Below, in pieces: positions 51,776 through 60,949 of a DNA stretch of 64,000 bases. The stretch's first letter is position 1. Each line of letters starts with the position of its first letter. Under the pieces are notes generated by a model. The model was not told the DNA's origin. It saw only the letters and a list, made by a program, of their open reading frames with translations, and did no database searches. This DNA is from Henriciella aquimarina (GTDB taxonomy: Bacteria > Pseudomonadota > Alphaproteobacteria > Caulobacterales > Hyphomonadaceae). Location: contig NZ_NCST01000072.1 in NCBI RefSeq assembly GCF_002088975.1, forward strand, positions 1 to 64,000, given 5' to 3'. Made by a program: the position numbers and the translations under genes.

Positions 51776-52060
51776 ATGCCGATGTGGGTTGTCCTCTTTG
51801 TGGTGATCGGCCTGCCCGTGCTGGCCGGCATCGTCACGGGACTGATCAGGACGCGGCCCGGCTTGCACAAATATGTCTGGATCGCCGCCGCCGCTCCTAT
51901 CCTGATCTACCTCCTGCTCGGCATCGCCGCCGGCCACCGCATGCCCCTGGATGTTGTTCTCATCCTTGTGGCACTCGCCGTTTTCTGGCTCGCGCTCGGC
52001 TGGACCAGCAAGAAGATTACGAAGGAAGTTCGAGACGCCGTTCTCGATAATATGGGTTGA
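51776..52060 (+). CDS. small three-TM membrane protein between ACAD genes
   Basis: This 94-residue protein has hydrophobic segments at about 4-24, 36-52 and 60-76 ([60 protein letters not shown]), then a basic/acidic helix (TSKKITKEVRDAVLDNMG). It starts 9 bases after the first ACAD and ends 5 bases before the second. No family is recognised. It may anchor or stabilise the dehydrogenase complex at the membrane, or be unrelated. Confidence 0.7.
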   Translation: MPMWVVLFVVIGLPVLAGIVTGLIRTRPGLHKYVWIAAAAPILIYLLLGIAAGHRMPLDVVLILVALAVFWLALGWTSKKITKEVRDAVLDNMG

Positions 52061-52065
52061 GAAAA

Positions 52066-53202
52066 ATGACGTTTGTACTGACAGAAGACCAGGAGATGCT
52101 GCGCGATACCGCAGTGAACTTCACGCGCGACGAGCTGCCGGTGAAGCACCTGCGAGGGCTTCGCGACAATGGCAAGAACGGCGTCGATCCGGACGCCCGC
52201 CAGCAGCTGGCCGAGCTCGGCTTTTTCGGGGTGCTCATCCCGGAGGAGTATGACGGGGTCGGCATGGGCATGGTTGCCCTTGGCCAGGTGATGGAAGCCC
52301 AGGGCCGCACGCTGGCCTCCACGCCGCTCCTGCAGACCGCCTGCATTGGCGCCTCCGCCATCCTGCTGGGCGGCACCGAAGCGCAGAAGAAGGAATGGCT
52401 GCCGAAGATTGCCGCCGGCGAGGTCACGACCGCGCTCGCCCTCGATGAAGGCAGCCACCACAACCCGACAGGCGTGGCGACCGAAGCCGAGCGTGACGGG
52501 CAGGGCTATACGCTCAACGGCGCGAAGAAATATGTGCAGGACGGCCACCATACCGATGTCTTCATCGTCGTGGCGCGCACCTTTGGCGAGCCGGGCGACA
52601 CGCACGGCCTGACGCTCTTCCTCGTGCCGCGCGATGCGAAAGGCGTCACGGTGCAGACGCTGAACACCGTCGACAGCCATGGCGCCGCGCATCTGACGCT
52701 GGAGGATGTGCATGTCGACGAGGCTGGCGTCCTCGGCGCGCCCGACAAGGGCCACGACCTGCTTGAGCCGGTGCTCGACCGGGGCCGGGCCGCGCTTGCG
52801 GCCGAGATGGTCGGCTCGTCGCTCGCCGCCTTCGAGATGACGCATGAGTATCTCCAGACGCGCAAGCAGTTCGGCCAGCTGATCGGCTCCTTCCAGGCGC
52901 TGCAGCACCGCGCCGCGAAGATGTTCGCCGAGATCGAGCTGACGACCTCCTGTGTGGCTGCCGCCCTGTCGGCCCTGGACGAGCAGCGCAATGACACCGC
53001 CGAACTGGCAAGCGTCGCCAAGGCGCGCGCGAGCGAGACGGTGCATCTCGTTTCCAACGACACTGTGCAGCTGCATGGCGGCATCGGCATGACCGACGAC
53101 CATGAGTCCGGTTTCTATCTGAAGCGCGCCCGGGTGCAGGAAGCCCTGCTTGGCTCGGCCAGCTTCCATCGCGACCGCTTTGCGCGGCTCAACGACTTCT
53201 AG
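52066..53202 (+). CDS. acyl-CoA dehydrogenase, second subunit
   Basis: This protein of about 378 residues is an acyl-CoA dehydrogenase homologue: TFVLTEDQEMLRDTAVNFTRDEL, PEEYDGVGMGMVALGQVMEAQGRTL, ALDEGSHHNPTGVATEAERDGQGYTLNGAKKYV and the C-terminal HLVSNDTVQLHGGIGMTDDHESGFYLKRARV. The FAD-side SExxxGSD of the first gene is replaced by DEGSHHNPT, so the two subunits probably divide FAD and substrate roles. ATG at 52066 is used; a TTG at 52057 would overlap the previous stop. Confidence 0.9.
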   Translation: MTFVLTEDQEMLRDTAVNFTRDELPVKHLRGLRDNGKNGVDPDARQQLAELGFFGVLIPEEYDGVGMGMVALGQVMEAQGRTLASTPLLQTACIGASAILLGGTEAQKKEWLPKIAAGEVTTALALDEGSHHNPTGVATEAERDGQGYTLNGAKKYVQDGHHTDVFIVVARTFGEPGDTHGLTLFLVPRDAKGVTVQTLNTVDSHGAAHLTLEDVHVDEAGVLGAPDKGHDLLEPVLDRGRAALAAEMVGSSLAAFEMTHEYLQTRKQFGQLIGSFQALQHRAAKMFAEIELTTSCVAAALSALDEQRNDTAELASVAKARASETVHLVSNDTVQLHGGIGMTDDHESGFYLKRARVQEALLGSASFHRDRFARLNDF

Positions 53203-53235
53203 ACACGGCCAGCTCTGTTCCGGACGCCATAAAAA

Positions 53236-53271
53236 ACGGGCCGGTCCACCGGGAAAGGTGGGCCGGCCCGT
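53236..53271 (-). terminator. terminator-like hairpin after ACAD operon
   Basis: ACGGGCCGGTCCACC (53236-53250) pairs with GGTGGGCCGGCCCGT (53257-53271), 15 pairs with one G-T. The A-run before it on the plus strand is a U-run on the minus strand, although no minus-strand gene ends here. The ACAD operon stops 33 bases upstream. It is the main feature of the 53203-53486 gap. Confidence 0.55.
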
Positions 53272-53486
53272 CACCGTGCACAGTGAATGGTCCGGTTACG
53301 ATGCACGGTTCCAGATCACTCTGGAATTTCAACAACCCGGCGGCGGCGAAACTGGTTCCATGCGGATGGAATTTTATTCGCCGCCCGGCCCTGTAATCTT
53401 TACGGCAGCTTCCCCCTTGCCGCATTGCCGCGGCGGGGCAGGTCACTATGTTGAAAGCGCAAGCCAGACGGGGGCCTATCGACACC

Positions 53487-55091
53487 ATGTACCGTTTCCT
53501 GCCACTCGCCATCCTTTTCCTGCTGACCGCCGGTTTTGCCGCCCTGTTATCGGTCAGCTCATGGTTTTCGGTTGGCGTCGTGATCTTTGGCGCGCTGTCA
53601 CTGCTTGGTGTGTACGACTTCTTCCAGACCAGTCACACGCTGTGGCGGAATTACCCGGTGCTGGCGCGGGTGCGCTGGGTCGCCGAAGAGCTGCGGCCCT
53701 TCCTGCGCTCCTACATTGTCGAAAGCGACACCGAGGGTCGGCCCTTCAACCATGAAGAGCGCGCCATGGTGTACCGCCGCGCCAAGAACGTCTCCTCGGT
53801 TGAACCCTTTGGCAGCCAGCTCGATATCGACAAGCCGCCCTATGAGTGGCTGTCGCACTCGATCGCCGCGCGCCACCCGCACGAGACCGATCCGCGTGTG
53901 CTGGTCGGCGCACCGGGCACGGCGAAGCCCTATTCGGCCAGCGTCCTCAACATCTCCGCCATGAGCTTCGGCTCGCTTGGGGCCAAGCCGATCGAGGCGC
54001 TCAATCGCGGCGCGGCGATGGGCGGTTTCTACCATGACACCGGCGAGGGCGGTTTTTCGAAATATCACAAGGCGGGCGGCGGCGATGTCGTCTGGGAACT
54101 GGGGTCTGGCTATTTCGGCTGCCGGGCCAGGGATGGCGGGTTCGATCCGGAACGCTTCAAGGATGTGGCCGCCGACGACCAGATCAAGATGATCGAGATC
54201 AAGCTCTCCCAGGGGGCCAAGCCCGGCCATGGCGGCGTTCTGCCCGGCACCAAGGTGACGCCCGAGATCGCCGAGGCGCGGGGCATCCCGGTCGGCGAGA
54301 CCTGTTATTCGCCGCCGGCGCATACCGCCTTCTCGACGCCGAACGGGCTGATGGACTGGGTGGCCCAGCTGCGCGAGCTTTCAGGCGGCAAGCCGGTGGG
54401 CATGAAGCTCTGCGTCGGCAATCGCTGGGAAGTGCTCGCCATCTGCAAGGCCATTCTCGGCACCGGCATCAAGCCGGATTTCATCGTCGTCGACGGCGCC
54501 GAGGGCGGCACGGGCGCGGCGCCGGCGGAATTCATGGACCATATCGGCGCACCGCTGCGCCAGGGGCTGGTGCTGGTGCGTAATGCACTGGTCGGCTGCG
54601 GGCTGAAGGATGAAGTGCGCCTGGCGGCCAGCGGCAAGCAGATCTCCGCCTTTGCGATGGCCTCGACACTGGCGCTCGGGGCGGACTGGATCAATACGGC
54701 CCGCGGCTTCATGTTCTCGCTGGGCTGCATCCAGTCGCTCAACTGCCACAACAATCGCTGCCCGACCGGCATTGCGACGACCGATACCTCGCGCCAGCGC
54801 GGTCTCGTCGTTCCGGACAAGGCCGAGCGGGTCTATAACTTTCATCGCAATACGGTGCGCTCCCTCATGGAAGTGATCGGCGCGGCCGGTTGCGAACATC
54901 CGTCCGAACTCACACCGCGCCACATCATGCACCGGGTGACCGAGGATATCGCCGAGCCAGGCCATCGCGCCTACAATCTGATCGACCCGGGTGTCCTTCT
55001 CGACGATCCGTCAGATACGCCGCTCGCGCGGGAATGGGCGCTGGCCCAGGCCGACAGCTTCGAGCGGGCCGAGGAAGGGACCGGTCCGTAA
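53487..55091 (+). CDS. FMN-binding glutamate synthase family protein
   Basis: This protein of about 534 residues has one or two N-terminal TM segments (LAILFLLTAGFAALLSVSSW; VGVVIFGALSLLGVYDFF) and a Glu_synthase (FMN/TIM-barrel) domain: SVLNISAMSFGSLG, GGFYHDTGEGGFSKYHKAGGGDVVWELGSG, DFIVVDGAEGGTGAAPAEFMDHIGAPL and CIQSLNCHNNRCPTGIATTD (3Fe-4S Cys). It lacks the glutaminase half of GltB, and members of this family are of uncertain reaction. ATG at 53487 is used; 53448 is an alternative start. Confidence 0.88.
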   Translation: MYRFLPLAILFLLTAGFAALLSVSSWFSVGVVIFGALSLLGVYDFFQTSHTLWRNYPVLARVRWVAEELRPFLRSYIVESDTEGRPFNHEERAMVYRRAKNVSSVEPFGSQLDIDKPPYEWLSHSIAARHPHETDPRVLVGAPGTAKPYSASVLNISAMSFGSLGAKPIEALNRGAAMGGFYHDTGEGGFSKYHKAGGGDVVWELGSGYFGCRARDGGFDPERFKDVAADDQIKMIEIKLSQGAKPGHGGVLPGTKVTPEIAEARGIPVGETCYSPPAHTAFSTPNGLMDWVAQLRELSGGKPVGMKLCVGNRWEVLAICKAILGTGIKPDFIVVDGAEGGTGAAPAEFMDHIGAPLRQGLVLVRNALVGCGLKDEVRLAASGKQISAFAMASTLALGADWINTARGFMFSLGCIQSLNCHNNRCPTGIATTDTSRQRGLVVPDKAERVYNFHRNTVRSLMEVIGAAGCEHPSELTPRHIMHRVTEDIAEPGHRAYNLIDPGVLLDDPSDTPLAREWALAQADSFERAEEGTGP

Positions 55092-55118
55092 GCTGCCTGT
55101 GCAGGCGGCTGCCTGGAC

Positions 55119-57104
55119 CTAGTTCGTCGCAGCGCCCTCGAAGGCCATGCCGAGATCGCGGTAGAAGGCGATGCGCTGGCGCGCCTGCGGGGAGAGCGTG
55201 ATCAGCGAGCCGGCCCCCTTCAGCGGGACAGGTTCGAGATCCTTGTGGGCGAGCACCATCATGTCGTGCCAGAGCGCGGCTGGCAGGCCGCCGCCGGTGA
55301 CGTGCGCCATCGGCGTGTCGTCATCATTACCGACCCAGACGGCGCCGACGCGTTCGGCCGAATAGCCGGCAAACCAGGCGTCGCGGAAGTCCTGGCTGGT
55401 GCCGGTCTTGCCGGCGAGCTGCCAGCCATCGATGCGCGCCCGTGTACCCGTGCCGTCCTGGATGACGCGCTCCATCATGGCGACCATGGTCTCGGCGTCT
55501 TTCTCCGGATAGACGCGCTCGGGCTCATAATCCGGGCGTTCATAGAGGACATCGCCCCGCGAATTGGAGACCTTCTCGACGATATAGGGATCGAGGCGCT
55601 TGCCGCCGGTCATGAAGACACCATAGCCGCGCGCCAGATCGCGCACGGTGACTTCCTGGCTGCCGAGCGCGATGGAGGGCAGGGGCTTCATCTTGCTGGC
55701 ACTGGCAATGCCGAAGCGCTTGGCGAGCGCGATGATGTTTTCCTCGCCAACCTCCTGGCCGAGCTGGGCGGCGACCGTATTGATCGAATCCTTCAGCGCT
55801 TCCGCGAGTGTCATGGCCCCGGAATGGACGCGCGAATAGTTTTCCGGCGTCCAGCCATCAATGGTGACTTCCTCGTCGCGGCGCACATCATAGGGCGTCA
55901 GTCCACTCTGGATGGCGGTGGCATAGACGAACGGCTTGAAGGAGGAGCCGGGCTGGCGCAGGGCCTGGGTCGCCCGGTTGAACTGGTTCTCATTGTAGTC
56001 GACGCCGCCATACATGGCGAGGATGCGCCCGCGGCCGTCCATGACAATGCCGGCCGCCTGCGTCGCCTTCTGCTTGGCGCCTTCCTCCTCCATGCGCTTG
56101 CTGAAGGCATCATCGACGGAGGCCTGCAGCTCGGCATCGATGGTCAGCTGGACGATGAGGTCGCCCGGCAGGGTGGGCAGGATTTCGTCGATCCGGTCGG
56201 TCGCCACGTCGAGGGCGTAGCCGAATTGCGGGTCACGCTCTGGCGGCTCGGTCAGGGCGATGTCCTCGGCCTCGGCCGCCTCGGCCTGCTGCGGGGTGAT
56301 GAAGCCGGACTCGACCATCTGGCGGAGCACATATTGCTGGCGGCTCTTGGCGTCATCCATATTATTGGTGAGCGCCAGCCGCGAGGGTGCCTGGGGCAGG
56401 GTGGCGAGGAGAGAGGCTTCGCCGACGGTGAGCTCTTCGGGCTGCTTGCCGAAATAAAAGCGCGAGGCGGCCCCCAGGCCGTAGAAGCCGGCGCCGAAAT
56501 AGACGCGGTTGAGATAGAGTTCGAGGATCTCTTCCTTGTTGAGGCGCTTTTCGAGCCGGCGGGCGAGGCGGATTTCCTGTGCCTTGCGTTTCAGCGTCTG
56601 CTCGGGCGTCAGCACCAGATTCTTGATCAGCTGCTGGGTAATCGTGGAGGCGCCCGAGACCGTCTCGCCGGAGGTCACATTGGCCCAGACCGCACGCATG
56701 ATCGCCTGGGTGTCGGCGCCGTCATGCTCGTAGAAGCGCTTGTCCTCGGCGGCGATGAAGGCCTGGGGCACATGCGCCGGCAGGTCTTCCATGCGCACCG
56801 CCCGGCCATAGCGCGGGCCGCGAATGGCGATTGTGTCGCCGTCATTGTCGACGAACTCGATGGCCTGCTCGCGGCCGGAGGCCCACAGCTCTTCATTCGA
56901 GGGCAGGTCCGGCATGCCGCGATAGAGGCTCTGCCAGTAGATCCAGACGGCCAGCGCGGCGATGACGAAAAGGCTGAGGCAGGTGACAAGCCCCCATTTC
57001 AGGATCGGCCGCCCGGCAAGAAGCGACGAGAACCAGCCTTGGCTGCTGGCGTCATAGGTCGGGGGGCGCGAAGCGCTTGTCCTGTTCGAGCCGGGTCCTG
57101 CCAA
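55119..57104 (-). CDS. class A penicillin-binding protein (PBP1A type)
   Basis: This 661-residue bifunctional wall synthase has a TM anchor at about 37-58. The GT51 glycosyltransferase domain has catalytic Glu120 in EDKRFYEHDG and GASTITQQLIKNL. The transpeptidase has Ser387 in SSFK (SxxK), SIN at 440-442 and KTG at 566-568. It polymerises and cross-links lipid II. The start is TTG at 57102-57104 with AAAGGA about 8 bases upstream. It is divergent from the AGCS symporter gene with a 229-base gap. Confidence 0.94.
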   Translation of the reverse strand: MAGPGSNRTSASRPPTYDASSQGWFSSLLAGRPILKWGLVTCLSLFVIAALAVWIYWQSLYRGMPDLPSNEELWASGREQAIEFVDNDGDTIAIRGPRYGRAVRMEDLPAHVPQAFIAAEDKRFYEHDGADTQAIMRAVWANVTSGETVSGASTITQQLIKNLVLTPEQTLKRKAQEIRLARRLEKRLNKEEILELYLNRVYFGAGFYGLGAASRFYFGKQPEELTVGEASLLATLPQAPSRLALTNNMDDAKSRQQYVLRQMVESGFITPQQAEAAEAEDIALTEPPERDPQFGYALDVATDRIDEILPTLPGDLIVQLTIDAELQASVDDAFSKRMEEEGAKQKATQAAGIVMDGRGRILAMYGGVDYNENQFNRATQALRQPGSSFKPFVYATAIQSGLTPYDVRRDEEVTIDGWTPENYSRVHSGAMTLAEALKDSINTVAAQLGQEVGEENIIALAKRFGIASASKMKPLPSIALGSQEVTVRDLARGYGVFMTGGKRLDPYIVEKVSNSRGDVLYERPDYEPERVYPEKDAETMVAMMERVIQDGTGTRARIDGWQLAGKTGTSQDFRDAWFAGYSAERVGAVWVGNDDDTPMAHVTGGGLPAALWHDMMVLAHKDLEPVPLKGAGSLITLSPQARQRIAFYRDLGMAFEGAATN

Positions 57105-57333
57105 AACGGTCCTTTCACGGATTGGGGCGCATGATCGGGCTGCGCTATGAGCTGTAAATGAGGCAGTGTGAAGGCGGTATGAACTGTCGAACGCAGCAAG
57201 TGGGAAAAGTGTTGCCAGTATAGCGCACTTGCTGGGCAGGGGAGAGCATACCGCCCTGTTTGCAGGGCCCGATTTTACTTGGCAGCCCGGCCTGTCTAAG
57301 ACAGATGTCAGCGGCCAACATTACAAGGACATC

Positions 57334-58749
57334 ATGCTCGACTTCCTGAACGACCTTCTCTGGGGCAAGGTTCTCATCTTCCTGCTCATTCCTATCGGAC
57401 TTGTTTTCACACTGTGGTCCCGTGGGGTCCAGTTCAGGCATTTCGCCGACATGTTCTCCGTCCTCGGCGAGGGCTTCCAGCACAAGAGCAAGCAGCCTTC
57501 CTCCTTCCAGGCGCTGGCGCTGTCTGTGGCCGGCCGGGTTGGCGGCGGCAACATTGCCGGTGTGGCCGCAGCCATCGCCCTTGGCGGGCCGGGCGCGATC
57601 TTCTGGATGTGGGTGGTCGGCCTGGTTGGCATGGCGACGAGCTATTTCGAATGCACGCTCGCCCAGCTCTACAAGCAGAAGGAACCGAACGGCGACTTCC
57701 GGGGCGGGCCGGCCTATTACATCGAGAAGGGACTCGGCGGCATGCTTGGCCGGGGCACGAAATATCTCGGCTATCTCTATTCGCTGCTCCTGATGCTGAC
57801 CTTTGGCGTCGCCTTCGTCACCTTCCAGAGCTTTGCCATGTCCTCCTCCATCGAGGGCGCCTTCGGGATCGACCGGATCTGGTCCGGCATCGGGCTCGCC
57901 CTGCTGGTCGGTTTCGTGATCATGGGCGGCATCCGGCGGATTGCCGATGTCGTGGAATATGTCGTGCCGGTGATGGCCGTCAGCTATGCCGCCGTCGTTC
58001 TCGTCGTCATCGGCATGCGCATCGAGGATGTGCCGGCTGTGCTGGAAAACATCGTGATGAGCGCGTTCGGCCTCAATGAGATGGTCGCCGGCGGGATTGG
58101 CGTGGCCATCATGCAGGGCGTGCAGCGCGGTCTCTTCTCGAATGAGGCGGGGCTTGGCTCGGCCCCGAACGTGGCGGCGGTCGCCTATGTCGAGCACCCC
58201 GCCCAGCAGGGCATGGTGCAATCGCTCTCGGTCTTCATCGACACCATCATCCTGTGCACCTGCACCGCGCTCATCATCTTGCTGTCGGGCGTCGATTTCC
58301 TGGGTGTGGAAGATGGCGAATTGCTGACCCAGATGGCGCTGTCGGAGCATATCGGCGGCTGGGCGAACTATTTCATCGCCTTCGCGCTCTTCCTCTTCGC
58401 TTTCTCCTCGATCATGTATTCCTACTATCTCGGCGAGACGGCGGTGGACTATTACCTGCAGGACAACAAGACGGCTTTCACCACCTACCGGATCATCGTG
58501 ATCGGCTTTGTCGTGGTCGGGGCGGTGCTGAATCTCGCCAATGTGCTGGCCTTCTCGAATGTGACGATGGGGCTCCTGGCGGTGGTGAACCTGTTCGCCG
58601 TGGCGCTGCTCTTCCCGGTCGGCGTGCGTGTGATGAAGGATTTCGACAATCAGCGCAAAGCCGGCGTGAAACTGCCGGTCTTCGATGTCGACAAGTTCAG
58701 CGACCTCGACCTCGACAAGAGCGCCTGGAAGACGACGATAGACGAGTAG
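57334..58749 (+). CDS. alanine/glycine:cation symporter (AGCS) family
   Basis: This protein of about 471 residues is an AGCS/DagA/AlsT-type Na+/amino-acid symporter with 11 or so TM segments. Family landmarks include the N-terminal GGGNIAGVAAAIALGGPGAIFWMW, FRGGPAYYIEKGLG near residue 119, RRIADVVEYVVPVMA, RGLFSNEAGLGSAPNVAAV near 255 and SSIMYSYYLGE near 375. ATG at 57334 follows AAGGA by 5 bases. It is convergent with purB. Confidence 0.92.
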   Translation: MLDFLNDLLWGKVLIFLLIPIGLVFTLWSRGVQFRHFADMFSVLGEGFQHKSKQPSSFQALALSVAGRVGGGNIAGVAAAIALGGPGAIFWMWVVGLVGMATSYFECTLAQLYKQKEPNGDFRGGPAYYIEKGLGGMLGRGTKYLGYLYSLLLMLTFGVAFVTFQSFAMSSSIEGAFGIDRIWSGIGLALLVGFVIMGGIRRIADVVEYVVPVMAVSYAAVVLVVIGMRIEDVPAVLENIVMSAFGLNEMVAGGIGVAIMQGVQRGLFSNEAGLGSAPNVAAVAYVEHPAQQGMVQSLSVFIDTIILCTCTALIILLSGVDFLGVEDGELLTQMALSEHIGGWANYFIAFALFLFAFSSIMYSYYLGETAVDYYLQDNKTAFTTYRIIVIGFVVVGAVLNLANVLAFSNVTMGLLAVVNLFAVALLFPVGVRVMKDFDNQRKAGVKLPVFDVDKFSDLDLDKSAWKTTIDE

Positions 58750-58770
58750 GTGTTGCGGGCGGCCTGAAGT

Positions 58771-58797
58771 GCCCGCCGGTGCCCGGATAGGGCGGGC
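58771..58797. terminator. hairpin between convergent AGCS and purB genes
   Basis: GCCCGCC (58771-58777) and GGCGGGC (58791-58797) can pair around a 13-base loop in the 79-base gap. No U-run is present. Support is weak. Confidence 0.35.
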
Positions 58798-58828
58798 GGG
58801 GATGGTCAGGCCTTGTTCCCGGTTTCGA

Positions 58829-60121
58829 TCAGCCGAAGACCCGGTCGAAGATCAGGTCGACGCGCTTGAAGTGATAGTCGAGGTCGAACAGGGCTTCGAG
58901 CTGTTCGTCGGTCAGCTTGGCGGTCACTTCGCTGTCGGCTTTGAGATGGTCGAGGAAGGGGCCTTCGCCGGCCCAGGTCTTCATCGCATTGCGCTGGACG
59001 AGACGGTAGGAATCCTCGCGGCTCACCCCGGCTTCGACAAGCGCCAGCAGCACGCGCTGGGAGTTATGCAGCCCGCCCATGCGCTCCATGTTGAGCATCA
59101 TCCGGTCGGGATAGATGAGCAGGTTCTCGACCACGCCGGCCATACGGTGAAGCGCGAAATCCAGGTGGATGGTCGCGTCCGGGCCGATGCCGCGCTCGAC
59201 CGATGAGTGCGAGATGTCGCGTTCATGCCAGAGGGCGACGTTTTCCAGCGCAGGCGTCACGGCAGAGCGCACCAGCCGGGCAAGGCCGGTCAGGTTTTCG
59301 GTCAGCACCGGATTGCGCTTGTGCGGCATCGCGGAGCTGCCCTTCTGGCCCTTGGAGAAGAATTCCTCGGCTTCCAGAACTTCGGTGCGCTGAAGGTGGC
59401 GCACTTCGGTCGCCAGCCGCTCTATGGAGGAAGCGATCACGCCGAGCGTGGCGAAAAACATGGCATGGCGGTCGCGCGGGATGACCTGTGTGGAGACCGG
59501 CTCCGGCTCGAAGCCGAGCTTGTCGGCGACATATTCCTCAACGCGCGGATCGATATTGGCGAAGGTGCCGACAGCGCCGGAGATGGCGCAGGTGGCGACT
59601 TCCTTGCGCGCGGCGACGAGACGGTCACGCCCGCGGGCGAACTCGGCATAGAAGGTGGCGAGCGTCACACCGAAGGTCGTCGGCTCGGCATGGATGCCGT
59701 GGCTGCGGCCGATCTTGGGCGTGTACTTATGCTCCTCCGCGCGCTTCTTCAGCGCGGCCAGAACGCGGTCCATGCCGGTGAGAAGCAGGTCGGCGGCGCG
59801 CACGAGCTGCACATTGAGGCAGCTGTCGAGCACGTCGGACGAGGTCATGCCCTTGTGCAGGAAGCGGGCGGGCTCTCCCACATGTTCGGCGACATTGGTG
59901 AGGAAAGCGATGACATCGTGCTTCACCTCGGCCTCGATCTCATCGATACGCTCGACATCGAAGCGCGCCTTCTCGCGCACGGCGGCCGCGGTGCCTTCCG
60001 GAATCTGGCCGAGATTTTCCATGGCTTCCGCCGCCAGTGTCTCGATCTCCAGCCAGATGCCGTACTTGCTTTCCGGCGACCAGATGGCGGTCATGTCAGG
60101 GCGGGCATAGCGTGGAATCAT
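58829..60121 (-). CDS. purB: adenylosuccinate lyase
   Basis: PurB acts twice in purine synthesis, releasing fumarate from SAICAR and adenylosuccinate. The 430-residue length is normal. It shows MIPRYARPDMTAIWSPESKYGIW, HKGMTSSDVLDSCLNVQL near residue 88 (substrate His), IGRSHGIHAEPTTFG near 136 with the catalytic His, and the GSSAMPHKRNPVLTENL fumarase-superfamily signature near 262. It is minus-strand, ending by the AGCS gene. Confidence 0.97.
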   Translation of the reverse strand: MIPRYARPDMTAIWSPESKYGIWLEIETLAAEAMENLGQIPEGTAAAVREKARFDVERIDEIEAEVKHDVIAFLTNVAEHVGEPARFLHKGMTSSDVLDSCLNVQLVRAADLLLTGMDRVLAALKKRAEEHKYTPKIGRSHGIHAEPTTFGVTLATFYAEFARGRDRLVAARKEVATCAISGAVGTFANIDPRVEEYVADKLGFEPEPVSTQVIPRDRHAMFFATLGVIASSIERLATEVRHLQRTEVLEAEEFFSKGQKGSSAMPHKRNPVLTENLTGLARLVRSAVTPALENVALWHERDISHSSVERGIGPDATIHLDFALHRMAGVVENLLIYPDRMMLNMERMGGLHNSQRVLLALVEAGVSREDSYRLVQRNAMKTWAGEGPFLDHLKADSEVTAKLTDEQLEALFDLDYHFKRVDLIFDRVFG

Positions 60122-60189
60122 GTCGGGCCTCTTCGCGTTATGGCGCGCGTTCTACGCCAGTCGGCGCAAGGGGCAAGCCCTGGAGTGAA

Positions 60190-60561
60190 CTAGGCGTCCG
60201 GGCGCCTCTCTGCCCATTGGAGCAACGCGTCCAGCGCAGGACAGAGAGATTGGCCCCAATCGGTCAGCCGGTATTCGACGCGCGGTGGCACTTCCGGGTG
60301 AACGATTCGACGGACAATACCGTCGCTTTCCAGCTGCCGAAGCTGCTGGATCAGCATCTTCTGCGAGATGGCGGGAATGGCGCGTTCGAGTTCCGAAAAG
60401 CGCAGGACGCGGCCGCCAAACAGGTGGAAAAGGATCACCAGTTTCCACTTGCCCTCAAGCATCCGAATAATTTCTTCAACGCCGGCTGCCGCAGAATCTG
60501 CTGTGTATTCGCGATTCTTACCTGCAGGTGAGTCCCCCACTTTTTTGTCTGTACTTGTCAT
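60190..60561 (-). CDS. HxlR family transcriptional regulator
   Basis: This 123-residue winged-helix regulator has the HxlR pattern: EEIIRMLEGKWKLVILFHLFGGRVLRFSELERAIPAISQKMLIQQLRQLESDGIVRR, then EYRLTDWGQSL. ATG at 60559-60561 is chosen. A longer in-frame extension upstream overlaps the divergent gene and is not family-like. It is divergent from the NTF2-like/SDR pair with 67 bases between starts, so it probably controls them. The effector is unknown. Confidence 0.88.
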   Translation of the reverse strand: MTSTDKKVGDSPAGKNREYTADSAAAGVEEIIRMLEGKWKLVILFHLFGGRVLRFSELERAIPAISQKMLIQQLRQLESDGIVRRIVHPEVPPRVEYRLTDWGQSLCPALDALLQWAERRPDA

Positions 60562-60628
60562 CTTTCCGGTGCCGTTCGATCTGATCCCACAGGACAGGAT
60601 GCCCTGCGGGGCCAATAGGAGCAATGTG

Positions 60629-60949
60629 ATGACCCTTCCCGAACCAATCGCGGCTTTCTTCGCTCTGCCGAAGCGGGCAAGCACCAGTGAGCTGAAGGCC
60701 GTTTTTGCGGACGATGCGCATATCATCGACGAGGCAGAAGGGCATACCGGCTTTCCTGCCATCGCCGAATGGTGGCGCGATGTGAATGAGAAGACGCCGT
60801 TCGAAACGGTCCCCATGAGGTCGGAGGTGCGGGACGGACTTGTCGTCGTCTCGGCGGAAGTCTCCGGTTCATTTCCGGGAAGTCCGGTCATGCTCGATCA
60901 TCACTTCCGCCTTAACGACAGCAAGGTTGTGGAGCTTGAAATCAAATGA
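60629..60949 (+). CDS. NTF2-like (SnoaL) protein
   Basis: This 106-residue protein has an NTF2-like fold: a long N-terminal helix ([31 protein letters not shown]), then [15 protein letters not shown] and paired strands ([35 protein letters not shown]). It could be a small isomerase, hydrolase or detoxification protein. GGAG lies 8 bases before the ATG at 60629. It overlaps the SDR gene by 4 bases (ATGA). The start codons of this pair suggest tight co-expression. Confidence 0.82.
   Translation: MTLPEPIAAFFALPKRASTSELKAVFADDAHIIDEAEGHTGFPAIAEWWRDVNEKTPFETVPMRSEVRDGLVVVSAEVSGSFPGSPVMLDHHFRLNDSKVVELEIK

Noticed and set aside
55245-57134. 629-residue open frame antisense to the PBP gene
   Set aside because: It mirrors the codon bias of the class A PBP, whose catalytic motifs are intact on the other strand.
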